Shown in pieces: positions 9,700 to 18,596 of a DNA stretch of 64,000 nt. This DNA is from Microbulbifer sp. VAAF005. Lineage in GTDB: Bacteria; Pseudomonadota; Gammaproteobacteria; Pseudomonadales; Cellvibrionaceae. Numbering within the stretch: position 1 is the first letter of the stretch; each line of letters opens with the position of its first letter. The notes under the pieces are model-generated. The model did not search any database. It was not told the origin of the DNA and worked only from the letters and a program-made list of their open reading frames with translations. The stretch lies in assembly GCF_030012985.1 (NCBI RefSeq), contig NZ_CP120233.1, positions 1,426,001-1,490,000 on the forward strand, given 5' to 3'. A program made the position numbers and the translations under genes.

Positions 9700-10390
9700 A
9701 AACTTCCCTATCCCAAACCGTACAAAATTTATTCTCGTATCGGCAAAGTGAAATTCACCCATGAGAACGACAAAAATCTCTAGTCAACTCTAACAGGTCA
9801 ATACCACCCTGAAAGAGACCATCCCAAAATAGTACGACAAAACAAAAAGCTACTGCAAATCATTACAAAGTAAATCTGTCGTCACACCACCAAAAACCCA
9901 ACCCATGCATCTATTTGGTAGACATTAAAAGATGTGCTGACTTAGAAATTTCAAATCTCTCCTCCTCAAAAGATAAAACATGAACAAATGTTCCATCTAT
10001 CAATTATAAGAAGCATCTCACACAACATAAAATTCTACTTTTAGCCTAAGATATTTTAAAAAATACACCTGCTAGAAATTAACTCGGGCTGGCACACACT
10101 AACTCAAGCACCCCCAGATACTAAAAAGAATCTCATCATTATGATCCGTACATACTTATTCTATCGACCCCAAATTAGACACCTACCCAAGACCACCTTT
10201 ACTTCAGCGCCTCACAACACCCGTAAATGGTGCTTGCATACCAAGTGGAGCTTGATATTTTGCTCAAAACTATGACATAAATAGCAACCCGGCATAAAAT
10301 AGAAAACATATAGATTAGTAATTTTCCATTTGATAAACTATCAAAATTCTTTAGAATTAATGAAAACAACACTATAAGCTGGAGATTCCT
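9700..10390. other. AT-rich non-coding stretch between divergent genes
   Basis: About 690 bases, very AT-rich, separating two divergently transcribed secreted-protein genes. It must hold both promoters. No RNA gene, repeat array or element end was recognised. Confidence 0.5.
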
Positions 10391-10723
10391 ATGAAATTCA
10401 AATTTCTGACTGCATTAATTGTGATGACCTTATCAAAAGGTGCTTTTGCTGCGGGTATGTCTGACGATGCTACCATTAACAAGGTAGGCTGCCACATGAA
10501 TAATGCAACCTGCTACGTCTACCTGGATCAAACAGTTGGCCCAGATAGCTGCAGCAGCAATTCGATACGTTGGAGCAAAGATGCCGAAAACGGCCAAGAA
10601 ACTCTAAGCTTATTAACCGCGGCATTTTTTGCCGGAAAAAAAGCTAGTTTTTATGTTCTAGATTCATGTTATGAAGATGGCATTTACCCGACCTTTGGAT
10701 ATTTCAACGTAAACAACAATTAA
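10391..10723 (+). CDS. Small secreted four-cysteine protein
   Basis: A 110-residue protein of unknown function. The signal peptide is MKFKFLTALIVMTLSKGAFA, and CTGGAGATTCCT before the ATG contains a good ribosome site. The mature part has four cysteines (VGCHM, ATCYV, DSCSS, DSCYE). The last two are 38 residues apart and flank LSLLTAAFFAGKKASFYVLD, the pattern seen in the proteins at 7632, 22000 and 22449. The extra pair may form a second disulfide. It probably acts in the periplasm or medium. It stands alone, and repeats of the palindrome GGCTAGCC lie downstream (10759-10800). Confidence 0.75.
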   Translation: MKFKFLTALIVMTLSKGAFAAGMSDDATINKVGCHMNNATCYVYLDQTVGPDSCSSNSIRWSKDAENGQETLSLLTAAFFAGKKASFYVLDSCYEDGIYPTFGYFNVNNN

Positions 10724-10905
10724 ACACCCAAAAAAACCCTCAGATTCTAACTCATCTTGGCTAGCCAGTTATTCGATATTTTTCAGTTAGATGGCTAGCC
10801 CCCTTAGTACCACCATAAATATTCAAGAAAACTTTACAGCTTTTACTCACTGCAAAGCTATTAAAAGAGAAGAAGTAACAAATATGCCCAAATTGACGAT
10901 TGGTC

Positions 10906-11215
10906 TTAGCCCATCAAGCATTTCCCCGGAGTAGCCGGAAATCGAGAGCCACCTAATAGCCAGGCAAAGAATAAATATTCCAAAACGCAAATTCCAGCAG
11001 CCTCCAAGGTTGCAATACCGTCTGGTTTCTCGGAGGCCTTCATTAGAATAATCGATGTCGAAAAATTAATAACTGCATAAAGTAGGAACAAATCCCGCAA
11101 AACAGCCCCCCCTTAGCCAACAAATAGCCAAAATAATGCTGTTCGCAGTCATCAATTATAGCTTCGTTATTAACCTTTACTACTTCACCCCCGCCACGAT
11201 GCCTCTGCAAGGGGG
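10906..11215 (-). pseudogene. Truncated, frameshifted RDD-family copy
   Basis: A degenerate partial copy of the intact RDD gene that lies upstream at 11298-11924. From about 11215 leftward one frame reads PLQRHRGGGEVVKVN and EQHYFG, matching PLQGLRGGGKVEAQ and EKYFFG in the intact protein. The similarity continues in another frame as YLFFAWLLGGSRFPATPGK, matching YLVFAWLFECSKLQATPGK. It then stops at CLMG, where the intact protein continues through its last membrane segment. A frame change and an early stop make this a pseudogene left by a tandem duplication. Confidence 0.72.
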
Positions 11216-11297
11216 CTGCTTTAGCCTAATATTTTATCTGTATGGCTAGTTAATAAATATAATAAGGGAAGAGCGGGAACCTATCCCCGCCCTAAAG

Positions 11298-11924
11298 CTA
11301 AGCTTTCCTCAAACGGCGCAAATGCTCTTCATGGGTCTTACGCATATTAATGACATAAGTGCGACTTAACCGATCATGCAATAATTTTCCAACCAGGAAG
11401 AAATTGATAATCCATGCAATAAGCCCAAATGCACTAGTGAAGGCAAAGCTTACAGTTCTCCAAAGGCCTCGCAAGTATCCAATCCGCTCGAATTTTTGAC
11501 TGGTTACCCGATAGCCCATTATATACTTGCCGGGTGTTGCCTGAAGTTTGGAACACTCAAATAGCCAAGCAAACACCAGATAGGCTCCAAAACAAAAAGG
11601 TATGACTTTTGCGGCTGCTACAGCTTCCGGCAATCCAAAGATTTTCATCATCGCCGCAGTTGCAAGAGAGCCTACGGCCATATAAGTCATAACCAAGTCT
11701 AAAAAGAATGCAACACTTCTGGGTACAAAATCACCAAAAAAGTACTTTTCATAGCGCTCTTCAAATTCAGCCTCACTTTGTGCCTCTACCTTGCCCCCGC
11801 CACGAAGCCCTTGTAAAGGATCAATACGGGACTCATGGGTTTCCAAGCTATTAAATATGCTATTGCACAACTTCTCGTCAAGTGCTTGGTAGAGGTAAGA
11901 CGAATTCCCTCGCCAATCGAACAA
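11298..11924 (-). CDS. RDD-family inner-membrane protein
   Basis: A 208-residue protein. The first 70 residues are soluble and acidic (PLQGLRGGGKVEA). Then comes an RDD domain: FVPRSVAFFLDL with the family Arg and Asp, membrane segments at about residues 80-105, 115-135 and 165-190, and the typical loop LQATPGKYIMGYRV. Family members are membrane proteins of mostly unknown role; some have been linked to ion transport. It starts four bases after the J-domain gene and is the last gene of the hscC operon, which suggests a membrane client or anchor for that chaperone pair (inference). A decayed duplicate lies directly downstream. Confidence 0.8.
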   Translation of the reverse strand: MFDWRGNSSYLYQALDEKLCNSIFNSLETHESRIDPLQGLRGGGKVEAQSEAEFEERYEKYFFGDFVPRSVAFFLDLVMTYMAVGSLATAAMMKIFGLPEAVAAAKVIPFCFGAYLVFAWLFECSKLQATPGKYIMGYRVTSQKFERIGYLRGLWRTVSFAFTSAFGLIAWIINFFLVGKLLHDRLSRTYVINMRKTHEEHLRRLRKA

Positions 11925-11928
11925 CTGG

Positions 11929-12630
11929 TCACAGTACTGCAGGATGTTCGGCGTTACTTGTGGGCGAAACCTTGCGGACTTCCCCCTCTACAGCATTTTG
12001 ATTAAATTGGGCAAAGCGTTCAAATACAGAAAGACCTAAGTTCCAATTATACTCCTCATCCAGCATATAGGGACTCTTGGTGAGAAAGTCCCAATTTTTT
12101 TCCAAGCTCATTTCCAAATGATTATTGAGCATCTCATCAACTTGCTTAAGTACCCGCCGAAATTCTTCGATACGCAAATCTCTATCCGGGTCTCGCGTCT
12201 CCTGAGATTCACTTGACTGCTTATCAGGGGAAACTCTTTCGCTCTGCTCCAAGGGTTCAGAATCGCTCTCTTGTTTCACTGAGAGTTCTTCAGCTACTGG
12301 CGGAGTTGATATTCCATCAGCAGAAGGCCTCACTTCAACTTCCTGCGCTCCCTCTAATACTGCTACCCTTTCACTATTAACCCTCTCATGGTTTGTATTT
12401 TCTGCCTGCCCTGTTGAAGAAGTTCCCAAGGAGGCTTCCGTAAGCCCAGTAGCCTCCTCTTGTAACTGCTCGGCCAGTTTCAGTGCTTGCTTATAAGCCG
12501 CATGAAGGGCCTGGAATTCTTCCGGTTTTTCATCTGGGCGAGTTTGCTTAAGTTTTTTTGCATAAGCACGCTTAATCGCCCGAGCATCAGTGACGGGGTT
12601 AATTTCAAGAATGGCCCAGGGATTCATCAA
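11929..12630 (-). CDS. J-domain co-chaperone, probable HscC partner
   Basis: A 233-residue protein with an N-terminal J domain (residues 1-60): NPWAILEINPVTD, helix II AIKRAYAKKLKQTRPDEKP, then FQALHAAYKQAL. The loop tripeptide is RPD where a canonical J protein has HPD. His is normally required to stimulate Hsp70 ATPase, so the partnership may be specialised. Residues 60-150 are a low-complexity linker rich in Glu, Ser and Gln. The C-terminal 80 residues are helical and not recognised. Its start overlaps the end of the hscC-like gene by four bases (ATGA), which implies coupled translation and a dedicated pair, as seen for E. coli HscC with its J partners. Confidence 0.82.
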   Translation of the reverse strand: MMNPWAILEINPVTDARAIKRAYAKKLKQTRPDEKPEEFQALHAAYKQALKLAEQLQEEATGLTEASLGTSSTGQAENTNHERVNSERVAVLEGAQEVEVRPSADGISTPPVAEELSVKQESDSEPLEQSERVSPDKQSSESQETRDPDRDLRIEEFRRVLKQVDEMLNNHLEMSLEKNWDFLTKSPYMLDEEYNWNLGLSVFERFAQFNQNAVEGEVRKVSPTSNAEHPAVL

Positions 12631-14318
12631 ATCCAGTCCTCACCATCCAAACGATCCAGAATTTCACTAACCTCAGTTCGCACTTTAATAATTTCTGTAG
12701 GATTTTGTCTTTCTAGGACACTATCAAAGGATGATAGCAACTGAGCTATATACTCACGCTGCTCGCCCAAACTGGATTCATACAGGCGCTCACCACGAGC
12801 AATGATTGCCTGGTTTTTTTCATCTTCTCGAGGGTGGAATTTTAGTTTTGCCAGTTTTTGCAGGGCTTCAGCCTTTTGTATATCGGAGAGAGCTCCCGGC
12901 GTAAACTCGATTAACTTGTTGAAGGTTTTACCCGTGGAGACCACGGTCACATCCACTTCCAAAAGCCCATTCATATCGTAGGTATAGCGAATATCTGCCG
13001 ATTCTTCCCCTTTAGGCTTTTTCGGCACAGGAACTGTCATCTCACCCAGGTACACATTTTTAGATACCAGGCGATTCTCTCCTTGGTATACGTCTACACA
13101 AAGTTGGGTTTGATCATCCCGAGCAGTCCAAACCCGCCTTACAACACTGACTGGTACAACGGTATTGCGCTCAATAATAGGCATAAAGTAAGCACCGAGC
13201 TGAGGATTATCTTCATTGATAACCCCAGTTCCCAAGGTGTAAGGGCATACATCGGTCAGGACAATATCATCCAGTGCTGAGTTCTTTTCTTTTAAGCCAG
13301 CCTGAATAGCCGCCCCCATCGCAACGACAGTGTCCGGATCCAGATGACAGGCTGGCAGACGACCAAACATTCGGCCCACCATTGAACGAAACTGGGCCAT
13401 GCGCGTCGAACCGCCAACCAATACCACTTCATCAATTTTCTGTGGGGGCAAATCTGCATCGCGCATTGCCCGCTCAATTGGTCGTTTCGCTCTTAACAAC
13501 AGAGGTGTGCTGAGTTTCTCAAACCACTCTGGGGTCACCTGGAATTGCAGGGAGCGTCCATCAAGTTGTAATTCAAGTTTTTGCTCAGGCTGCTGGCTGA
13601 CTCGACGTTTGGCGCTTTCCATTTGCATATATAAGTTTTGCAAATCGCGAGGGCTTAAGGCTTCTTTCTTAATTTCAAACTCAGCCAGGACATCATCGAT
13701 CATTGCCTCAACGAAATCCTCTCCACCGAGGAAGTTATCTCCGGCACTGGCATGGACTTCCATAATGCCATCGAAAAATTCCAGGATGGAAACATCGAAG
13801 GTGCCACCCCCAAGATCTAAAATAAGGAAGTTTCCTTCACGCTTGTCGTGTAAACCGTAAGCAATGGCCGCCGAAGTTGGCTCGTTAATTAGCCGCTCTA
13901 CTTTTAATCCCGCAAGGTCTCCTGCCAACTTGGTAGCATGGCGCTGATTATCATTAAAATAAGCTGGGACACTGATTACAGCCTCGGTTACTTCTTCACC
14001 AAGAAAAGTTTCTGCATCTTCTTTGAGCGCACGTAAAATTAACGAGGAGAGTTCTGTTGCACTAAATTTCTGTTTCCCCAGGGAAACTTTGTGATCTGTG
14101 CCCATCAAGCGCTTAAACGCAGCCACAGTGGTACTACTGTGGTTAATAAGACGTTCTTTAGCCGTTTTGCCGACTAGCAGTCGGCCAGAATCATCAAGCC
14201 CCACAACTGACGGGGTCAAAATTTCACCCAAACGATTGGGAATTAGTTTTACCCCTTCATCAGTCAGTACCCCGCAAGCACTATTTGTGGTTCCCAAGTC
14301 GATACCAATAATGGCCAT
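12627..14318 (-). CDS. hscC: HscC-like Hsp70 chaperone
   Basis: A 563-residue Hsp70 protein. The ATPase domain (residues 1-370) has the phosphate-1 motif GIDLGTTNSACGV, VISVPAYFND, the phosphate-2 motif LILDLGGGTFDVSI and the adenosine motif VVLVGGSTRM. A shortened substrate-binding part follows, with ITP-like sequence replaced by DVCPYTLGTGV. Length and features fit the HscC subgroup (E. coli HscC is 556 residues), not DnaK (about 640). It is first in an operon with a J-domain gene, overlapping by four bases, and an RDD membrane protein. It presumably folds or regulates specific clients; none is evident. No GrpE gene is nearby. Confidence 0.88.
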   Translation of the reverse strand: MAIIGIDLGTTNSACGVLTDEGVKLIPNRLGEILTPSVVGLDDSGRLLVGKTAKERLINHSSTTVAAFKRLMGTDHKVSLGKQKFSATELSSLILRALKEDAETFLGEEVTEAVISVPAYFNDNQRHATKLAGDLAGLKVERLINEPTSAAIAYGLHDKREGNFLILDLGGGTFDVSILEFFDGIMEVHASAGDNFLGGEDFVEAMIDDVLAEFEIKKEALSPRDLQNLYMQMESAKRRVSQQPEQKLELQLDGRSLQFQVTPEWFEKLSTPLLLRAKRPIERAMRDADLPPQKIDEVVLVGGSTRMAQFRSMVGRMFGRLPACHLDPDTVVAMGAAIQAGLKEKNSALDDIVLTDVCPYTLGTGVINEDNPQLGAYFMPIIERNTVVPVSVVRRVWTARDDQTQLCVDVYQGENRLVSKNVYLGEMTVPVPKKPKGEESADIRYTYDMNGLLEVDVTVVSTGKTFNKLIEFTPGALSDIQKAEALQKLAKLKFHPREDEKNQAIIARGERLYESSLGEQREYIAQLLSSFDSVLERQNPTEIIKVRTEVSEILDRLDGEDWI

Positions 14319-14513
14319 ATTTCCCCTACCTACCCTTGGATTCGAATTGCAAAAACGATCGAATCTATAGAATTTTTAAGACAATAGTTTTAGCTATATT
14401 TATGGCGCATTATTCTAAGCGGCCTTGACCACAAATTGCCAGATAAGACATCGCTATAAAACAGTATCAGGGGATAGGTACTCACAAAGTGAAGCGTGAT
14501 TCAGCGGTTAGTT

Positions 14514-14535
14514 GTGGCCCAAAGGGCTGGGCCAC
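14514..14535 (-). terminator. Hairpin downstream of pdxH
   Basis: A perfect seven-pair stem, GTGGCCC with GGGCCAC, and an eight-base loop begin 20 bases past the pdxH stop codon on the minus strand. No T run follows, so it could be a terminator helped by Rho or simply a 3'-end stem. Confidence 0.4.
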
Positions 14536-14554
14536 GAAAAGATAAATATGAAAA

Positions 14555-15193
14555 TTAGGGGGCGCGACGTTCTATATTCCAGCTATCATTTTCTTCACGG
14601 CGATAAATAAAACGATCGTGCAATCTATTTTCGCCCCCCTGCCAAAACTCAACCGCATTAGGCACCACACAGTAACCGCCCCAAAATTCTGGCAATGGAA
14701 TTGTTTTACCGGCAAAGCGAGCCTTCTCTTTATCAAACTGCTGCTCCAGTTCCTCCCTGGACGAAAGCGGCCGGCTCTGATGCGAAGCCCACGCGGCCAA
14801 TTGGCTGTCCAGGGGGCGCGACTGGAAATAGGCCTCTGCCTGCTCGCGGGAAACGGGCTCCACCTTCCCATAAACAATCACCTGCCGCTCGAGACGGCAC
14901 CAGGGAAACAACAGCGACACCTGAGGGTTAACGGCCATATCCCGGGCCTTATCACTCTGTAAATTGGTATAGAAAACGAAACCCTTCTCATCGAAGCCTT
15001 TCAGCAAAACAATCCGCTGCGACGGGTGCCCGTCCGCGTTAGTGGTGGCAAGACACATGGCGCTGGCATCAACTAATTCTGCTTCAACAGCTTCTGCAAG
15101 CCACTTGCGAAACTGCTCCACGGGGGTCGGCTTCAATTCAGAGCGCCTTAAACCACCCATTTGGTATTCCCGACGCCATTGATCGATTTCCAT
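14555..15193 (-). CDS. pdxH: Pyridoxine/pyridoxamine 5'-phosphate oxidase
   Basis: A 212-residue FMN enzyme that oxidises pyridoxine or pyridoxamine 5'-phosphate to pyridoxal 5'-phosphate, the last step of PLP synthesis and salvage, in the cytoplasm. It is full length and typical throughout: the N-terminal YQMGGLRRSEL, the FMN-binding part PSQRIVLLKGFDEKGFVFYT with SDKARDM, SRPLDSQLAAWASHQS, and the C-terminal signature VEFWQGGENRLHDRFIYRR that closes the active site. Transcribed alone, divergently from the ketoarginine decarboxylase gene. Two PLP enzymes in this window (kbl, thrC) are potential consumers. Confidence 0.97.
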   Translation of the reverse strand: MEIDQWRREYQMGGLRRSELKPTPVEQFRKWLAEAVEAELVDASAMCLATTNADGHPSQRIVLLKGFDEKGFVFYTNLQSDKARDMAVNPQVSLLFPWCRLERQVIVYGKVEPVSREQAEAYFQSRPLDSQLAAWASHQSRPLSSREELEQQFDKEKARFAGKTIPLPEFWGGYCVVPNAVEFWQGGENRLHDRFIYRREENDSWNIERRAP

Positions 15194-15460
15194 GGTGATA
15201 CTTCCTCGGTTGTTCTAGCTCAAAGTTTATTCAGCGAAGTGCCGGAAGGCTATTGTGCGGCAGCCACCTCGTCAAATTCCTCAAAATCTACTGACAGGTA
15301 AAGCAACCCAAGCGTACAAAGTTTCCTGCCGCAGTGCCGGGTGAATCTCAATTTTCCTGCGATATTGCCTGTGAAGATGCAGACTCTGCGGTTGCTTGCA
15401 CGGCTTTTGGTGGGCCGCTAGGCTCACTGCATTTTTACACGAATAAGGAAAATGGTGCTT

Positions 15461-17065
15461 ATGTCCTCTGCGCCCACATGCGCCCAGGTGCTGATGCGCC
15501 TGCTGCGCGAATACCAGGTAGAAAAAGTTTTCGGGATTCCCGGCGTACATACTATTGAACTGTATCGCGGCCTGCCCGGTAGCGACTTGATGCATATCAC
15601 GCCAAGGCATGAGCAGGGCGCCGCCTTTATGGCAGACGGTTATGCCCGCGCCAGCGGCAAGCCCGGTGTCTGTTTCCTGATCACTGGGCCGGGGCTGACC
15701 AACGCAGCCACTGCGATGGCGCAAGCTTACTCAGATTCAATTCCCATGCTGGTTATTTCCGCCGTCAATCGCCGGGAAGACCTTGGCATGGGCCGTGGGC
15801 GCCTGCATGAGCTACCCCGCCAAAGCGATGCCAGTCGAGGCTTCTGTATCTGGCAGCACACCCTGACCCAGGCAGAACAATTACCGGAAGTAATGGCACG
15901 GGCATTCCAGCTATTGCAGTCCAGCCGCCCCGGCCCTGTCCATATCGAAATCCCTATCGATTTATTCCCGGCTCCTATGTCCGGCAAGCTGGACGATTAC
16001 CGCGCGGCACCCAATGCCATGGTACCGGCAGCCAATGCGACAGCTATCGCGACTGCTTCCCAGTGGCTGCAAGCTGCCGAACGCCCGGTGATTCTGCTGG
16101 GCGGTGGCGCGCAATCTGCTGGAGAGGCGGCAACACAGGTATCAGAAAAAATTGCAGCTCCAGTCTTCCTGTCTCTGGCGGCCAAAGGCGTTGTCGATGA
16201 AAGACATCCTCTGTGTGGCGGAGCCAATCTCAGTTTTGACTGCGTGCGTGAGCGAGTGGAAGCTGCCGATGTGGTCTTGGCCGTTGGCACAGAGCTTTCG
16301 GAAACCGATCGCAATCTGGTGAAAGAGGATTACGCTTTCTCCGGCAAACTGATCCGCATCGACATTGATCCGGCTCAGCTGGTATGCAATGCCCAGCCGG
16401 ACCTGGCCATCTGCGCGGATGCAGCAGAAAGCCTTCAGCAATTAAGCGAAGCCCTGGTTCAGTGCGAAGAGAGCTCAAAACAGCGCGCAGAAGAGGAAGT
16501 TTCACAATTAATCGGTAACTGCCGCAAAGAATGGTGGGAAGGTTCTGAGGAGCGCTTCCCTTGGGTTGAAGCTCTGCGCGAAGCCCTGCCAGATGAGGGA
16601 ATTCTGGTTACCGACTCCACACAACTGGCCTATAACACTAACCACGCCTTGCCGCTGTACCACCCTCGCAGCCATATTACCTGCACCACCGGTTATGGCA
16701 CGCTGGGCTTTGCCCTGCCCGCCTCGATCGGGGCCAAGTTATCCAGCGAGCGGGATGTAGTTGCCTTGATCGGCGATGGCGGCCTGATGTTTACTCTCGG
16801 TGAGCTGGCCGTTGCAGTAGAACAGCAACTGCCCCTGCCAATACTGGTTTGGAACAACAGCGGATATGGAGAGATTCGCGACTTTATGGATGCCGCTGAA
16901 GTACCTCAAGAAGGTGTTAATCTTCGCACTCCGGATTTTGTCGCACTGGCAAAATCTTTTGGCGCTGAAGGTTGTCGCATCGACAAACCACAGCAATTAG
17001 CTACGGCAGTCGCAGAAGCCCTGCAACGCAAAACACCAACAATTATCGAAATCACCGCCCCTTGA
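15461..17065 (+). CDS. aruI: ThDP-dependent decarboxylase, AruI-like (2-ketoarginine decarboxylase)
   Basis: A 534-residue thiamine-diphosphate enzyme of the acetolactate-synthase fold. The N-terminal domain has EYQVEKVFGIPGVHTIELYR and the cofactor-activating Glu in HEQGAAFMADGYARA. The central domain has PVILLGGGAQSAG. The C-terminal ThDP-binding motif is GDGGLMFTLGELAVAVEQ ending in WNN. Overall it looks most like 5-guanidino-2-oxopentanoate decarboxylase (AruI) of the arginine transaminase pathway. I chose the second ATG: AAGGA lies 11 bases before it but only two bases before an ATG nine bases upstream. It is followed after 28 bases by an aldehyde dehydrogenase that would oxidise the aldehyde product. 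The aminotransferase AruH is not in the window, so the substrate is inferred. Confidence 0.78.
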   Translation: MSSAPTCAQVLMRLLREYQVEKVFGIPGVHTIELYRGLPGSDLMHITPRHEQGAAFMADGYARASGKPGVCFLITGPGLTNAATAMAQAYSDSIPMLVISAVNRREDLGMGRGRLHELPRQSDASRGFCIWQHTLTQAEQLPEVMARAFQLLQSSRPGPVHIEIPIDLFPAPMSGKLDDYRAAPNAMVPAANATAIATASQWLQAAERPVILLGGGAQSAGEAATQVSEKIAAPVFLSLAAKGVVDERHPLCGGANLSFDCVRERVEAADVVLAVGTELSETDRNLVKEDYAFSGKLIRIDIDPAQLVCNAQPDLAICADAAESLQQLSEALVQCEESSKQRAEEEVSQLIGNCRKEWWEGSEERFPWVEALREALPDEGILVTDSTQLAYNTNHALPLYHPRSHITCTTGYGTLGFALPASIGAKLSSERDVVALIGDGGLMFTLGELAVAVEQQLPLPILVWNNSGYGEIRDFMDAAEVPQEGVNLRTPDFVALAKSFGAEGCRIDKPQQLATAVAEALQRKTPTIIEITAP

Positions 17066-17093
17066 ACTGGCGCGAAGCAAACGGAAGCGTGAC

Positions 17094-18527
17094 ATGACAG
17101 ATTTCAGCAAGCTGCATACCGACAAACTGTTTATCAATGGTGAGTGGCGCGAGCCCCTCGGCACCAGTTCCCATCCTGTGATCAACCCCGCCACTGAAGA
17201 AATGATTTGCCAGGTGGTGGAAGGCTCTGCTGAGGATGTGGATATTGCCGTTGCCGCTGCCCGCAGCGCCTTTCGCAAGTGGCGCCATACCAGCGCAGAT
17301 CAGCGCTCAGCCCTGCTGAATGCCATTGCTGACGGAATGGAAGAGCGCAAGGAAGACTTGATCCAGGCGATCTCACAAACCCTGGGTTGCCCCGCCCATA
17401 TCACCCGTTGGTTGCATGTGGATGGCCCTATCTACGCCATGCGTTACTACGCCGGTCGCACTTCAATCATGGAAGAGACCGAAAAGGCGGCCCACTCGGT
17501 ATTAATCCGGGAGCCGATTGGCGTGTGTGGCTTTATTACCCCTTGGAATTACCCTCTGCACCAATTTGTCGGCAAAGTGGCCCCGGCTCTCGCAGCAGGC
17601 TGCACCATGATTACCAAGCCTTCGGAAACCACTCCGCTACAGGATTTCGTCATGGCGGAGATTATCCAAGCAGCCGGTGTTCCTGCGGGCGTATTTAACC
17701 TGATCCCCGGTGCTGGCTCAGTCGTCGGTGCAGAGCTGTCATCCCACCCGGGAATCGATATGGTGTCCTTTACCGGCTCCACCCGTGCAGGCGTTGAAGT
17801 TGCCAAGGCTGCAGCGCCCACAGTTAAAAGGGTAACCCAGGAGCTGGGTGGCAAATCGCCTCTGATTATCACCCCGGATGCGGATCTTAAAGCAGCAGTT
17901 CGCTGGGGCTGCGAAGATGTATTTATCAACAGTGGCCAAACCTGCACCGCACTCACCCGTATGCTGGTTCCCGCTGAGCACTATGAAGAGGCGGTGGAAG
18001 TTGCCAAGCAGGTGGCTGAAGAAGTGGCCATGGGCACTGATGCCAATGCCTTTATGGGCCCGCTGTCCTCTGCGCGACAACTCGAAATAGTGCGCGGCTA
18101 TATCAAAAGAGGGATTGAGGAAGGCGCCCGCCTGGTTGCCGGTGGTCTGGAACTCCCGGCAGAACTGGATAAAGGCTTCTATGTGAAACCCACGGTATTT
18201 GCCGACGTTCACAACGATATGGCCATTGCCCGGGAAGAAATCTTTGGCCCGGTGACCTGCCTGATCCCCTACAAGGATATGGATGAAGCCGTCGCCATTG
18301 CCAATGACACCGAATACGGTCTGTCCAGCGGCGTATGGGCTAAAGACGCCGAAAGCGCCATGCCTATCGTTCGTCGCATTGAAGCGGGCCTTTGCTTTGT
18401 CAACGGCGGTGAGTTTAACTACGACGCCCCCTTCGGCGGTTACAAGCGCTCCGGCAACGGACGCGAGTTTGGTGAGGCCGGTCTCGGTGAGTTTATCGAA
18501 CTGAAATCCGTGCAGCTTCCCGCATAA
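17094..18527 (+). CDS. NAD(P)-dependent aldehyde dehydrogenase, possibly for guanidinobutyraldehyde
   Basis: A 477-residue soluble aldehyde dehydrogenase of full family length. The catalytic general base is in TQELGGKSP (Glu about 250) and the nucleophile in NSGQTCTA (Cys about 284). The cofactor and structural motifs PWNYPLHQF, FTGSTRAG and EEIFGPV are present. It probably forms an operon with the decarboxylase 28 bases upstream. If that enzyme is AruI-like, this one would turn 4-guanidinobutyraldehyde into 4-guanidinobutyrate. Family membership is certain; the substrate is inferred from the neighbour. A terminator-like hairpin follows eight bases after the stop. Confidence 0.85.
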   Translation: MTDFSKLHTDKLFINGEWREPLGTSSHPVINPATEEMICQVVEGSAEDVDIAVAAARSAFRKWRHTSADQRSALLNAIADGMEERKEDLIQAISQTLGCPAHITRWLHVDGPIYAMRYYAGRTSIMEETEKAAHSVLIREPIGVCGFITPWNYPLHQFVGKVAPALAAGCTMITKPSETTPLQDFVMAEIIQAAGVPAGVFNLIPGAGSVVGAELSSHPGIDMVSFTGSTRAGVEVAKAAAPTVKRVTQELGGKSPLIITPDADLKAAVRWGCEDVFINSGQTCTALTRMLVPAEHYEEAVEVAKQVAEEVAMGTDANAFMGPLSSARQLEIVRGYIKRGIEEGARLVAGGLELPAELDKGFYVKPTVFADVHNDMAIAREEIFGPVTCLIPYKDMDEAVAIANDTEYGLSSGVWAKDAESAMPIVRRIEAGLCFVNGGEFNYDAPFGGYKRSGNGREFGEAGLGEFIELKSVQLPA

Positions 18528-18535
18528 ACTTCTGC

Positions 18536-18557
18536 ACCGCCCTCTAATGGGGGCGGT
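18536..18557 (+). terminator. Terminator-like hairpin after the aldehyde dehydrogenase gene
   Basis: ACCGCCC pairs with GGGCGGT around a short loop, eight bases after the stop codon. No T run follows. The kbl promoter starts immediately downstream, so the hairpin would insulate the two units. Confidence 0.5.
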
Positions 18558-18561
18558 ACTG

Positions 18562-18590
18562 TTGACTGCTAATCCCCTCCCCGTTATCTT
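18562..18590 (+). promoter_or_regulatory. Sigma-70 promoter of the kbl-tdh unit
   Basis: TTGACT at 18562-18567 and TATCTT at 18585-18590 are separated by exactly 17 bases, a near-consensus sigma-70 promoter. The predicted start near 18597 leaves a leader of about 180 bases before the first small ORF. Confidence 0.7.
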
Positions 18591-18596
18591 TGCTCG

